The notes: generated by a model not told the origin, from the sequence alone. A stretch of 64,000 nt of DNA from Martinezella lusitana (GCF_014207095.1 NZ_JACHBG010000014.1:86806-150805); one strand, 5' to 3'; counted from the stretch's first letter, positions 26,116-35,295 are shown. Program-made: numbers and translations.

Positions 26116-26861
26116 CAGGACCCCACGGCCGCCGCCGGCTTGGCGGAAAGACCGCCAAAGCGCCGGTCGCGCGCGGCATATTTCTCCAGCGCTGCAAAGA
26201 AGAGGTCACGGCTGAAATCAGGCCAGAATTCCGGCATGAACATGAATTCCGAATAGGCGGCCTGCCAAAGCAGGAAGTTCGACAGGCGCTCCTCGCCGCT
26301 CGTGCGGATAATCAGGTCCGGATCGGGAATTCCGGCCGTATCCAGGCGTGCGTCGACCAGTTCCGGACTGATGTCCTGCGGGCGAAGCCGTCCCGCCTCC
26401 ACATCCCTCGCCAGGCTCGCAAAGGCACGCACAATTTCGTCGCGCGAGCCGTAATTGAAAGCGATGACCAGCGTCAGAGCCGTATTGTTCCTGGTGGTCT
26501 CCTCGGCTTCGAGCAGCAGTGGCAGGATATCGCCGCGCAGATTGCTGCGATCGCCGATGACGCGGATCCGCACATTCTGGCGATGAAGCTCGGCGAGGTC
26601 CCGCCGGATGAATGCCTTCAGCAGGCCGAGGAGATCGCTCACCTCGGTCTCCGGGCGACGCCAATTCTCAGAAGAAAAGGCAAAAAGCGTCAGATATTTG
26701 ATGCCGATATCACCGGCTGCCCGCACCGTTTCCCGAACCGCCTCCACGCCCTTGCGGTGGCCCATGGTGCGCGGCAGGCCGCGCGCGTTGGCCCAACGCC
26801 CGTTGCCGTCCATGATGATGGCAACGTGTTCGGGTACGACAGAGAACGTAGGAGCTGACAT
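26115..26861 (-). CDS. uppS: Isoprenyl transferase (undecaprenyl diphosphate synthase)
   Basis: cis-Prenyltransferase that makes the C55 carrier for peptidoglycan and surface glycans. 248 residues. Catalytic Asp lies in the motif IIMDGNGRWA, followed by RGLPRTMGHRKG, and the C-terminal conserved block is DLIIRTSGEERLSNFLLWQ. It is directly coupled to cdsA by a one-base overlap, in the frr-uppS-cdsA-rseP-bamA order usual in this class. Confidence 0.97.
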   Translation of the reverse strand: MSAPTFSVVPEHVAIIMDGNGRWANARGLPRTMGHRKGVEAVRETVRAAGDIGIKYLTLFAFSSENWRRPETEVSDLLGLLKAFIRRDLAELHRQNVRIRVIGDRSNLRGDILPLLLEAEETTRNNTALTLVIAFNYGSRDEIVRAFASLARDVEAGRLRPQDISPELVDARLDTAGIPDPDLIIRTSGEERLSNFLLWQAAYSEFMFMPEFWPDFSRDLFFAALEKYAARDRRFGGLSAKPAAAVGS

Positions 26862-26967
26862 TTGGATCCGGTTTCGTTCGGCAGAAGATGCTCTGGCCTC
26901 GTAATCTAGGGCGCTCTCGCCGCTTTCAAATGTTTTCAGACAGAAAGCGACGCGTCCCAGACTACGA

Positions 26968-27528
26968 TCAGACGTGCATGATTTCCTTTTCTTTATCGGC
27001 TAGCAAGCGGTCGATCTCGGAAATCGTCTCATCCGTCATCTTCTGCACACGCTCGGATAGTGAGCGGCTCTCGTCCTGGCCGATTACGCCATCCTTTTCA
27101 GCCTTCTTGAGGCCATCCATGCCGTCGCGGCGCACGTGACGAATCGCGACCTTTGCCTTCTCGGCATATTCATGGGCAACTTTCACCAGCGAACGGCGGC
27201 GCTCTTCGTTGAGTTCCGGCAACGGAATACGCAGGTTCTGGCCGTCGACGATGGGGTTGAGACCGAGATTGGACTCGCGGATGGAGCGCTCGACGGCGCC
27301 GACCATCGACTTGTCCCAGACCGATACGGTCAGCATGCGGGGTTCCGGCACGGTGATGTTGGCAACCTGGTTCAGCGGCATGCGCGAGCCATAGGCTTCG
27401 ATCGTGACCGGATCCAGAATATTGGCGGATGCGCGCCCGGTGCGCAACGAGGCGATGTCGCTCTTGAATGCCGCAATGGCGCCGTCCATGCGACGCTTCA
27501 GTTCCTTGAGATCGGTGGCTTCACTCAT
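26968..27528 (-). CDS. frr: Ribosome recycling factor
   Basis: Splits post-termination ribosomes with EF-G. 186 residues of the usual length. Recognisable are the RTGRASANILDPVTIEAYG segment and the helical C-terminal part (VRRDGMDGLKKAEKDGVIGQ). The ATG at 27528 has a GGGGAG ribosome site; an in-frame start 16 codons upstream is not family-like. Confidence 0.96.
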   Translation of the reverse strand: MSEATDLKELKRRMDGAIAAFKSDIASLRTGRASANILDPVTIEAYGSRMPLNQVANITVPEPRMLTVSVWDKSMVGAVERSIRESNLGLNPIVDGQNLRIPLPELNEERRRSLVKVAHEYAEKAKVAIRHVRRDGMDGLKKAEKDGVIGQDESRSLSERVQKMTDETISEIDRLLADKEKEIMHV

Positions 27529-27583
27529 GTCTATGCTCCCCTGTAACAAGGCGGCACCGGGTTTACCCGGCGCCACAGGAATG

Positions 27584-28303
27584 TCAGTTGTCTGATACGA
27601 TGGTCTTGCGGCCGCCGCCGGTCAAGATTTCGGCGAACTCGCCCTTCTCGTGGATGGAGAAGACGATGATCGGAATTGAGTTTTCCCGCGCAAGCGCAAC
27701 GGCGGCGACGTCCATGACTGCCAGCCCCTTCTCAAGCACCTGACTATGGGTCAGATGGTCGAAACGCTCCGCAGCGGGGAATTTCTTCGGATCGGCCGAG
27801 TAGATGCCGTCAACCTGCGTACCCTTGAAGATGGCCTGCGCGCCCATTTCGGCAGCGCGCAATGCAGCGGCCGAATCGGTGGTGAAGAATGGGTTGCCGG
27901 TGCCGCCGGCGAAGATCACTACGCGGCCGAGCGAAAGGTGATAGAGCGTGGCGCGCTGCGAAAAGCTCTCGCAGATCTCAGGCATGGAAATGGCCGAAAG
28001 CACCACCGTCTCGATGTCGAGCTTGCGCAGCGAGGTTGCCAGCGCCAGCGCATTGATGACGGTGCCGAGCATTCCCATATGGTCGCCTGTCACACGGTCG
28101 CCGCCCTTCGAGGCCACCGCAACGCCGCGGAAAATATTGCCGCCGCCAACCACGACACCGACCTCGACCCCCATGGCGCGTGCTTCGGCGATATCGGACG
28201 CAATCCGGTCCGCAACGGTGACGTCGATACCAAAACCCTGACTGCCCATCAGAGCTTCACCGGAGGCCTTGAGCAACACGCGCTTGTAGATCGGCTGGGA
28301 CAT
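27584..28303 (-). CDS. pyrH: UMP kinase
   Basis: Phosphorylates UMP to UDP, essential for nucleotide-sugar supply. 239 residues of the amino-acid-kinase fold. Motifs are YKRVLLKASGEALMG, VVVGGGNIFRG and TGNPFFTTDSAAALRA. An AGGAG ribosome site precedes the ATG. It lies between tsf and frr in the conserved rpsB-tsf-pyrH-frr order. Confidence 0.97.
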   Translation of the reverse strand: MSQPIYKRVLLKASGEALMGSQGFGIDVTVADRIASDIAEARAMGVEVGVVVGGGNIFRGVAVASKGGDRVTGDHMGMLGTVINALALATSLRKLDIETVVLSAISMPEICESFSQRATLYHLSLGRVVIFAGGTGNPFFTTDSAAALRAAEMGAQAIFKGTQVDGIYSADPKKFPAAERFDHLTHSQVLEKGLAVMDVAAVALARENSIPIIVFSIHEKGEFAEILTGGGRKTIVSDN

Positions 28304-28439
28304 GGTAGCTCCTTGAAGTGATCACCGGGGGAATGATTGTGAATGCCGGATACACGAAGGGCACCGCGTTGTCACGCGATGCCCTGATGTTTTCCCTGAT
28401 ATGGTTTCACCAAACCGGGATATGTCTTCTTTTTGCTAA

Positions 28440-29366
28440 TCAGCCCTTGGCGACAGCAGCAACTTCGGCGGCGAAGTCGGTTTCTTCCTTTTCGACGCCT
28501 TCGCCGAGGAGCAGACGGGCCATGCCGACGACTTCGATCGGGGCGCCAGCAGTCTTTTCAGCTTCCTTGATGGCAGCAGCAACCGTCAGGTCCGGATTGA
28601 TGACGAAAGCCTGCGAAAGAAGAGCGACTTCTTCGAAGAACTTGCGCATGCGGCCTTCAACCATCTTTTCGATGATGGCTTCCGGCTTGCCGGATTCGCG
28701 GGACTGCTCGATGAAGACGTTGCGCTCGCGCTCGGCGACTGCAGCATCGACTTCTTCGGCGCGGATCGCCAGCGGGTTGGTAGCAGCAATGTGCATGGCA
28801 ACCTGGCGGCCGATCGAGGTCAGAACGGCCTTGTCGCCGACCGACTTCAGGGCGACCAGAACGCCGAGCTTGCCGATGCCGTCGCCGGCAGCATTGTGGA
28901 TGTAGGTCGCGACAACGCCGTGCTCGACTTCGAGCTTGGCCGCACGACGAAGCGTCATGTTTTCGCCGATGGTTGCGATCGCGTCCTTGATGGTGTCGGC
29001 GACCGGCTTGCCGGATGCCGGGTAGGTCGCAGCCGAGATGGCCTCGACCGTGCCGTCAGTGGACAGAGCTACTTCGGCGACGCCGCGAGCGAGGTCCTGG
29101 AAGGCATCGTTACGGGCAACGAAGTCGGTTTCGGAATTGAGCTCGACGACAACGGCCTTGTGACCGGCGCCAGCAATGGCGACCAGGCCTTCAGCGGCAG
29201 TGCGGCCGGACTTCTTGTCGGCCTTGGAGATGCCCTTGGCGCGCAGCCAGTCGATCGCTGCTTCGATATCGCCGTTGGTTTCGGTCAGCGCCTTCTTGCA
29301 GTCCATCATGCCTGCGCCAGACTTTTCGCGCAGTTCCTTCACCAGTGCAGCCGTAATCTCGGTCAT
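28440..29366 (-). CDS. tsf: Elongation factor Ts
   Basis: Guanine-nucleotide exchange factor for EF-Tu, 308 residues. The N-terminal UBA-like domain with LREKSGAGMMDCKKAL is followed by the core with NSETDFVARNDAF. An AGAGGAAG ribosome site precedes the ATG. It lies downstream of rpsB but across a 376-bp gap full of palindromes, longer than in many bacteria. Confidence 0.97.
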   Translation of the reverse strand: MTEITAALVKELREKSGAGMMDCKKALTETNGDIEAAIDWLRAKGISKADKKSGRTAAEGLVAIAGAGHKAVVVELNSETDFVARNDAFQDLARGVAEVALSTDGTVEAISAATYPASGKPVADTIKDAIATIGENMTLRRAAKLEVEHGVVATYIHNAAGDGIGKLGVLVALKSVGDKAVLTSIGRQVAMHIAATNPLAIRAEEVDAAVAERERNVFIEQSRESGKPEAIIEKMVEGRMRKFFEEVALLSQAFVINPDLTVAAAIKEAEKTAGAPIEVVGMARLLLGEGVEKEETDFAAEVAAVAKG

Positions 29367-29742
29367 AAGCTTCCTCTTGTGGGTTCATATGGTGCGGCAT
29401 GCGGTTTGCGACCGAAGCGCACCGATTTGAGGGACGAAATGTACCCTTAAGTATGACAGCGTTATGAAGCAGCGTCATACTGTGGAATTCTCGATTGGAA
29501 CAAGCCTGGATTTACCGCCTACAGCGCCGCGTGTCACAAGTGACGCGCAAAGGTCGCTGCAACACTTTAAATCTACTGCATAATTTCTCCCTCAAATCGT
29601 TTCCGATTTAAGGAATTATGCAAGAGGCAAGGCGTTATCCAAAACGCGATAAGGCCGCTCGAACTTATTTAAGTCGCAAACGGCCTTATCCCGGATGTCA
29701 TTGCGCTTGGGCGGGCAGTCTATTGCCCGCCTCCAGGCGCGA
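29367..29742. other. Structured, repeat-rich gap between rpsB and tsf
   Basis: 376 bp with four separate hairpin-forming palindromes: 29529-29548, 29577-29622 (nested), 29648-29690 and 29710-29731. None is followed by a clear T-run on the minus strand, so they look more like Rhizobium intergenic palindromes or processing/attenuation structures than simple terminators. I see no gene here. Confidence 0.6.
29577..29622. repeat. Nested palindromic element
   Basis: Outer arms TGCATAATT / AATTATGCA enclose inner arms AAATCG / CGATTT around a TTTC loop. The design resembles short intergenic palindromes common in Rhizobium genomes. There is no second close copy in this window. Confidence 0.5.
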
Positions 29743-30510
29743 TCAGGCTTCGGTGCCGTCCGCCAGGGTCGGCTCGATCGGGGCTTCCTCGGAAGCGCCG
29801 AGATCACGGCCGGATGCACCCTGCTGGCGAGCGATGCCGTCGATGGCAGCGCGCGAGATCAGGTCGCAGTAAAGAGCGATGGCGCGCGAGGCGTCGTCGT
29901 TGCCCGGGATCGGATAGTCGATCAGGTCCGGATCGCAGTTCGAGTCGATGATGGCGACGACCGGGATGCCGAGGCGCTTGGCTTCGTCGATCGCGATCTT
30001 TTCCTTGTTGGTGTCGATGATGAACATCAGGTCCGGCGTGCCGCCCATGTCCTTGATACCGCCGAGGGCCTTATCGAGCTTTTCGCGTTCGCGCTCGAGG
30101 TTCAGACGCTCCTTCTTGGTGAAGCCCTGGGCTTCGCCGGAGAGGATTTCGTCGAGCTTGCGCAGACGCTGGATCGAGTTGGAGATCGTCTTCCAGTTGG
30201 TCATCATGCCGCCGAGCCAGCGGGCGTTGACGTAGTACTGAGCCGAGCGCTTGGCGCTGTCGGCGATCAGTTCAGACGCCTGACGCTTGGTACCGACGAA
30301 CAGAACGCGACCGCCACGAGCAACGGTGTCGCTGACAACCTGCAGTGCACGGTTCAGCATCGGAACCGTCTGAGCGAGGTCGATGATGTGGATGTTGTTA
30401 CGATCGCCGAAAATGTAAGGCTTCATCTTCGGGTTCCAGCGGTGCGTCTGGTGACCGAAGTGAACACCAGCTTCCAGAAGCTGGCGCATAGAAAAATCAG
30501 GCAATGCCAT
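29743..30510 (-). CDS. rpsB: 30S ribosomal protein S2
   Basis: Small-subunit protein, 255 residues. The family start ALPDFSMRQLLEAGVHFGHQ is preceded by a strong AAAGGAG ribosome site, which fixes the ATG at 30510. Also visible are NARWLGGMMTNWKTI and PGNDDASRAIALYCDLIS. It is the first gene of the rpsB-tsf-pyrH-frr series on the minus strand. Upstream, at 30511-30698, are two near-repeats of CGYGTGGAATGC. Confidence 0.97.
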   Translation of the reverse strand: MALPDFSMRQLLEAGVHFGHQTHRWNPKMKPYIFGDRNNIHIIDLAQTVPMLNRALQVVSDTVARGGRVLFVGTKRQASELIADSAKRSAQYYVNARWLGGMMTNWKTISNSIQRLRKLDEILSGEAQGFTKKERLNLEREREKLDKALGGIKDMGGTPDLMFIIDTNKEKIAIDEAKRLGIPVVAIIDSNCDPDLIDYPIPGNDDASRAIALYCDLISRAAIDGIARQQGASGRDLGASEEAPIEPTLADGTEA

Positions 30511-30698
30511 GCCTTTGTCTCCTTTACCGGTTGAACCTCCGCAAGGCGAACAGCACCCTCTTCGAGGATGCCACCGGGCGGAACGATCCGGATTTCTCCC
30601 GGACAATCCCATGCCTTACGTGTGGAATGCGGGTGCCCTTACATTCGATTCGCGTGGAATGCAAGGCTTTGGCAGCGAAAAATAACCGTACCCTGCCC

Positions 30699-31805
30699 TC
30701 AGGTAGCCAGTTTATCGAGTAGCGCCAGCATGACATTGGCATCGGGCATAGGCAAGACAGCATCGATTTCCGCCGGCAGCAAGCCGGCAATCGCGCTGTC
30801 CGCGTCGCCGGTTACGGCTCCCAGCGGTCCGCGAAAGCCGTGCTTGGTCCAGGCGAGCTCCTGCAATCGCGGGCTGATCAGCGCGTCGATCATCCGGTCG
30901 ACCTGTTCATCGATGGCAATGAGCGGATGGGAGGAATAGACCGTCGGATGCGGATAAAGCACGACGGGCTTCGCTCCATTACTAGCCTGGATTCTCTTCC
31001 ATCGCTGCGGATCGGCGAGAATCCATTCCACCAACTGATTCTCATAGCCGACAATCATCGGCTCGCCACCGATACCGCCCGCGAGATATTGCTCGAAGAG
31101 CTTGCCCGATGACGACGCCTTGAAGCCCATGTTGCGGAAAATGGCCTGCGCCTTGTCGCCGAACTGGAAAAGACTGGCGGCACTCGCGACATTGCCGCTC
31201 AGAAGGCTTAGCACCAGACCGGCAAACATGAAGCCTGAATTGGAACGATTGGGATCGGTGGAAACGATCCTCGATTGCCCATATAGTGCTCCGACGCCGA
31301 GCTTCGACCAGCTCGCACCGGACAGCACCGCATCCAGCAGCGCCTTCAGATCGAGCTGGTGCTGCCCCTGCGATGTCGTCGTGACAAGCCCGGCCTTGGT
31401 CAACCCATCGACGACGGGCTGCCAAGAATAGACGACAACGGGTGTGTTCAGAATAACGCGGTCGTTGCGGATCTTGATGCCGTTCTGCCGGGCGATATCG
31501 ACCATGATCGAGGATGAAGGCCACAGAAACGACGGCGTCTGCGAGAGAAGCGCCTGCTCGCGCACCATTTCGACAGAACCGGCGACACGGCTGTTGATCT
31601 CAAGCCCGTGGCTGTGCAGCGCCGAAATCACATCCTTATCGGCGAGGAATGCTTCCTTCTCGCCGCCGATGAAGCCGAACAGCTTGGTGCGGTTGCCAAG
31701 CAGTCCCTGCAGTTCCGGTCGATCCTTGACGGCGAAATAGCCGCCGGTTCCGGCAACGCCGGCAGCAAGAAGCCCTACTCCGAAGGCGCGGCGGGAAATG
31801 GCCAT
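30699..31805 (-). CDS. Secreted solute-binding-like protein, last gene of the TelA operon
   Basis: A 368-residue protein that starts with a twin-arginine-like signal (SRRAFGVGLLAAG). It resembles the bacterial extracellular solute-binding fold. Blocks WPSSS (95-99) and SNSG (188-191) correspond to WPASS and SNSG in the VWA lipoprotein two genes upstream, so the two share a homologous module. No permease or ATPase gene is nearby. It overlaps the XpaC-like gene by one base. Function unknown; sensing or capture of an anion or small ligand is inference. Confidence 0.75.
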   Translation of the reverse strand: MAISRRAFGVGLLAAGVAGTGGYFAVKDRPELQGLLGNRTKLFGFIGGEKEAFLADKDVISALHSHGLEINSRVAGSVEMVREQALLSQTPSFLWPSSSIMVDIARQNGIKIRNDRVILNTPVVVYSWQPVVDGLTKAGLVTTTSQGQHQLDLKALLDAVLSGASWSKLGVGALYGQSRIVSTDPNRSNSGFMFAGLVLSLLSGNVASAASLFQFGDKAQAIFRNMGFKASSSGKLFEQYLAGGIGGEPMIVGYENQLVEWILADPQRWKRIQASNGAKPVVLYPHPTVYSSHPLIAIDEQVDRMIDALISPRLQELAWTKHGFRGPLGAVTGDADSAIAGLLPAEIDAVLPMPDANVMLALLDKLAT

Positions 31806-32422
31806 CAGCGTCCTATATCCTCTTTGAGCGATGCCTGTATAAGGCGCAACTCGGTATCAAGCGTATCGAGCCTGTCGTCGACCAGGCTGTCGGAATAGTG
31901 CACAAATGCATCTTCAAGTTTGGTCAGAACCAGCTCGACCTCCCGGAGGCGAGCGGTGTCCGGCTGGCGCTTCGCCTCGATCGCAGCAAACCCTTCCGCT
32001 ACCTCGGCGGCACGCGGCAGGTAATAGCTGAGGAAACGCCGGACCGTGCCGGCGCTTTCAGGATTGACCTCCACCTTGGCAAACACATCGGTGGCAATCT
32101 CCGCCAGATGACGCACCCGTTTTGCCGTCTCCTTGCTGGAGATCTGGCTGGCCGAAGCCTCCAGTCTTTGCGCGGCCGGTGCCGCCGCGCTCAGCAGATC
32201 ACGGGCGAAATCCAGACGTCCCCTGCCGATCGCCTTCGCATCCAGACCTTCGAACATGCGCTTTGGCGCCAGAACGAAGATGAGGCCGACGAAAACCAGG
32301 AAGCCGATGATGGCGGCGATCCAGACCGGCATACCGGCCAGGAAGCTCAGCGCAGGAACCACAGCCGCGGCGGCAAGCCCCGCCACGATCCAATTCCCGT
32401 CATTGCCAAACCAGTTCCGCAT
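31805..32422 (-). CDS. XpaC-like membrane protein (5-bromo-4-chloroindolyl phosphate hydrolysis family)
   Basis: 205 residues. Two closely spaced transmembrane helices near the N-terminus (about 10-50) precede a helical cytoplasmic domain rich in Glu, Arg and Leu, as in XpaC family members. In Bacillus, xpaC is also adjacent to a TelA homologue (yaaN). The family name comes from an assay phenotype and does not prove phosphatase activity. ATG at 32422 is chosen because it lies 7 bp after the upstream stop and begins just before the first helix. Confidence 0.75.
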   Translation of the reverse strand: MRNWFGNDGNWIVAGLAAAAVVPALSFLAGMPVWIAAIIGFLVFVGLIFVLAPKRMFEGLDAKAIGRGRLDFARDLLSAAAPAAQRLEASASQISSKETAKRVRHLAEIATDVFAKVEVNPESAGTVRRFLSYYLPRAAEVAEGFAAIEAKRQPDTARLREVELVLTKLEDAFVHYSDSLVDDRLDTLDTELRLIQASLKEDIGR

Positions 32423-32429
32423 TATTGTC

Positions 32430-34004
32430 CTAGTTGTAACCGCGCACCGCCCGGAATGCGCTGACCAGATCGCCACGTCCATCGAATACGCGTCCCGAGG
32501 TCTCTTGCGCGAGGGCGTCCAGCTGCCGCTTGTCAGCATCGCCGAAGGTGATGCCGAACACCGGCACGTGCGGATTTACCGATGCCCAACGGCTCATGAA
32601 ATCGCGATTGGCATCATCTGACTTGCCGTCAGTCATGATGACGATGGCGGGCAGATAGGACGGCAAGTTCTGCGCGCTTTTAATCCAGTCGAGCGCCCGG
32701 CTAGCACAGGCATACATGTCCGTGCCGCCGCCTGCTCGCTGGCGGGAAACCCGGTCGACAAGCATCTTCTGCTGGGCTGGGTTTCCCGAACCTTCGTAGG
32801 TCGCGCGCACATTGGCATCGAAGGGAATAACCATGATGCGATCGGCGGGCGTCCATTGCGCCAGCACCTTGCCGGTTTCATCCGGATTGAACAGGAACCG
32901 CATTGCCGCCTGCAACTGCCCCTCGCCCTGCCCCTCCATCGATCCGGAAAAATCCAGGCAAAGGGCCGTCAGCGACGGTTTGCGCAATGCCACCTGATAG
33001 AGATCGAGCGCCTGGCGGATAACGGTTGGCTCCGGCATACGAACGGCGGTGACCAACCGGGTCGGATCGAAATTCCAGGAAGGATCCGGCTTGGCGGAGA
33101 CGTCGGCAAGCGGGATTCGGCGGCCCGTATCGGCGATGCGCTTCTGCGTCGGCGCGGAGCGGAGATATTCGGTGAGCTGGTTGAAGAAGGTCTCGACCTT
33201 CGGCCCTCGCCCGTGATCGACGAAGCCGATGGGCGAGTCCGCCACCACGACACCGTCGGCCGGATAGATCGCATAGAGCGGTTCCTTACCCACGCCCACG
33301 AGCTTGTCGTTGGTTTCCTTCAGCACCGCCTCATAGTTCCACATGGCGTCATAGAGGACGCCTTTTTTCGCCGAATCCGTATAGAGGTCGGCCAGCCAGC
33401 CCGACGAGCCAGAAGAACGCTCCACGCCGCCGAGGAGCGAACGCACGGTGCTCTGAACGTCGGACTTGTCGAGATCGCCCGGCTCGATCACAGGCTTATT
33501 GCCAAGCGCGCTCGACAACATGCCGAGATAGGCGCTCGCACCGGAATTGGATTGGGTGGCCGAGGTCATGAGAAACTTCAGCGAGCCGTTCTTCACCGCC
33601 GCCAGAATGTCCTTCATGTAAACCGGTTTGCCGGTCCAACCGAGCGCATCGGCCTTGGATTTGCGCACACCGAGAATGACCGGCATCTGCGCGACCGAGG
33701 TGAGTGATTTCACCCGGCGCTTGGCGTCGAACATGTCGACCCAGACGCTCGATGCGGGCCAGACGGCATCCTGCTCGACACCTTTCTCACTCTGGAGAGC
33801 GAGGCCGATATCCAGTGTACCTTCGTAGGAGAAAGTGCAAGACGCGTTCTTCTGCTTGCAAAATTCCTCGACGATCGGCTGAAGGACCGTGTTCTCCGAG
33901 CCGGAGACGATCGAGAATTTCGGGCCTTGGCCGCCGACGTCGCAGCCGCTCAGCGCGAGAGCTGCCACAAGTGTCAGGCCGGTAACAAGTGTACGGATTG
34001 CCAT
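32430..34004 (-). CDS. Lipoprotein joining a solute-binding module to a VWA domain
   Basis: 524 residues. A lipoprotein signal with lipobox LALSGC (Cys21) is followed by a solute-binding-like module (about 28-320, with WPASS at 82-86 and SNSG at 152-155). A von Willebrand A domain (about 345-515) has an intact MIDAS: DFSGS (351-355), Thr428 in GGGTDMY and Asp459 in MTDGKSD. It is therefore a membrane-anchored extracytoplasmic protein with metal-dependent protein-binding potential. It lies 5 bp after telA and 7 bp before the XpaC-like gene. Confidence 0.85.
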   Translation of the reverse strand: MAIRTLVTGLTLVAALALSGCDVGGQGPKFSIVSGSENTVLQPIVEEFCKQKNASCTFSYEGTLDIGLALQSEKGVEQDAVWPASSVWVDMFDAKRRVKSLTSVAQMPVILGVRKSKADALGWTGKPVYMKDILAAVKNGSLKFLMTSATQSNSGASAYLGMLSSALGNKPVIEPGDLDKSDVQSTVRSLLGGVERSSGSSGWLADLYTDSAKKGVLYDAMWNYEAVLKETNDKLVGVGKEPLYAIYPADGVVVADSPIGFVDHGRGPKVETFFNQLTEYLRSAPTQKRIADTGRRIPLADVSAKPDPSWNFDPTRLVTAVRMPEPTVIRQALDLYQVALRKPSLTALCLDFSGSMEGQGEGQLQAAMRFLFNPDETGKVLAQWTPADRIMVIPFDANVRATYEGSGNPAQQKMLVDRVSRQRAGGGTDMYACASRALDWIKSAQNLPSYLPAIVIMTDGKSDDANRDFMSRWASVNPHVPVFGITFGDADKRQLDALAQETSGRVFDGRGDLVSAFRAVRGYN

Positions 34005-34009
34005 GCCGA

Positions 34010-35089
34010 TTACCGGGCCTCGATCATTGCTTTCTTCAGCTCGATGGTCATTTTCTGCATCCGCTGCTCGGCCTCGGCGCGCTTGGCGCGGCCATCCTCC
34101 TGCACCTTCAGAACGCCGCCGATCGTGTCGATCAGATCGCGATTGGCCGCAGCGAGCGTATCGATGTCGACGATACCGCGCTGCGATTGCTGTTCTATGG
34201 CAATCGCCTGATCCTTCAGCATCCTTGAGGCCTCGCGGATCATGTCGTTGGTGGCGTCGGTAATGGTCTTCTGCAATTCGAGCGCCGATTTCTGCTGGGT
34301 CAGGCCGAGCAGGATCACCATCTTCTGCTTCCAGGCCGGCACCGTCAGCGCCGCAGTCGCCTGCAGGTTTTCGATCAGGGTTTCGTCACCGGCCTGCACG
34401 ATACGGATCTGCGGCAATTGCTGGATGCCGAGCTGACGCGCCTGCTGCAGGTAGAAAACGCGCTTTTCCAGCCGATCGAGCGCCTGCAGGCTGTCCTGAT
34501 AGATCTGCGCCTCCAGCATGCCGCCGCCTGGATTGGCGGTGGCCGCTTCGGCGGCACTCTTCAGGCGCGGGAGTTCGGTCGCGCGGAAACGCTCGGCGAA
34601 CGCCTTGCCCGCCTGCACATAGGCGTCGAGCTGCAGGATGGACTGCTTGGTTTCTTCGTGCAGGTCATCGAGAAGCGCGATATCACGGCGCAAAACGTCC
34701 TTATGTCGATCAAGCTCCAGCCCGATGCGATCGATCTGGCCGGCGACATCCTCGAACTGCTCCTTGAAACGCTCCAGCCGTGCTCTGAACGAGGAAAACA
34801 TCCGCGACAGGAAGCCCTCGTCCTTCAACGAGGCCGGATCGAGATTCTTGGATTTGACGATGATATCGGTCAGCAGCTTGCCGACTTCGCCGAGATCGCG
34901 GTTACGGACCTCGCGCAAGATGCGGTCGGAATAATCTGAAACGGACTGCTGCGCGCGATCGCCGTAGACGGAGATGCCGGCCCGATCGGTCAGGTCGATG
35001 CTATCGCCGATGCGAGCGATTTCCGCCGGGTCGGCGGCAACAACGGGCAGCGTCTCGTGAGACGTGGCTGGGATATCGGCATTGCTCAT
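34010..35089 (-). CDS. TelA/KlaA family (toxic anion resistance) protein
   Basis: A 359-residue, almost wholly helical, cytoplasmic protein of the TelA family (PF05816). Typical segments are SLKDEGFLSRMFSSFRARLE and a C-terminal coiled region with RMLKDQAIAIEQQSQ. Family members are linked with tellurite, colicin or envelope-stress resistance, but the mechanism is unknown. It is the first gene of a four-gene operon with a VWA lipoprotein, an XpaC-like protein and a solute-binding-like protein. Confidence 0.88.
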   Translation of the reverse strand: MSNADIPATSHETLPVVAADPAEIARIGDSIDLTDRAGISVYGDRAQQSVSDYSDRILREVRNRDLGEVGKLLTDIIVKSKNLDPASLKDEGFLSRMFSSFRARLERFKEQFEDVAGQIDRIGLELDRHKDVLRRDIALLDDLHEETKQSILQLDAYVQAGKAFAERFRATELPRLKSAAEAATANPGGGMLEAQIYQDSLQALDRLEKRVFYLQQARQLGIQQLPQIRIVQAGDETLIENLQATAALTVPAWKQKMVILLGLTQQKSALELQKTITDATNDMIREASRMLKDQAIAIEQQSQRGIVDIDTLAAANRDLIDTIGGVLKVQEDGRAKRAEAEQRMQKMTIELKKAMIEAR

Positions 35090-35191
35090 GGGTCACGCTT
35101 TCTCGTCCATAAAACGGAGCCGACCGCAAAACTTTCGATCGCCCCAGACGATCATTCCCCCGCGCGCCCCACTACAATTCCAAGTCGACGC

Positions 35192-35212
35192 GAGGTGAAA
35201 TAGACTCACCTC
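35192..35212. promoter_or_regulatory. Inverted repeat upstream of the TelA operon
   Basis: GAGGTGA-N7-TCACCTC, a perfect 7-bp inverted repeat about 105 bp upstream of telA and 85 bp after the eipB stop. It lacks a T-run on the minus strand, so an operator is as likely as a weak terminator of eipB. Confidence 0.35.
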
Positions 35213-35295
35213 CGCTTGCCGACCGTTCCACACAATAGTGAAACTTGGATCACAGTTTTATGACGACGATTTCGCGTCAGGAGCGTTATCGTGGG

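Noticed and set aside
28358..28386. Hairpin between tsf and pyrH as a terminator
   Set aside because: AGGGC...GCCCT palindrome is present but has mismatches and no T-run on the minus strand, so it is not listed as a terminator.
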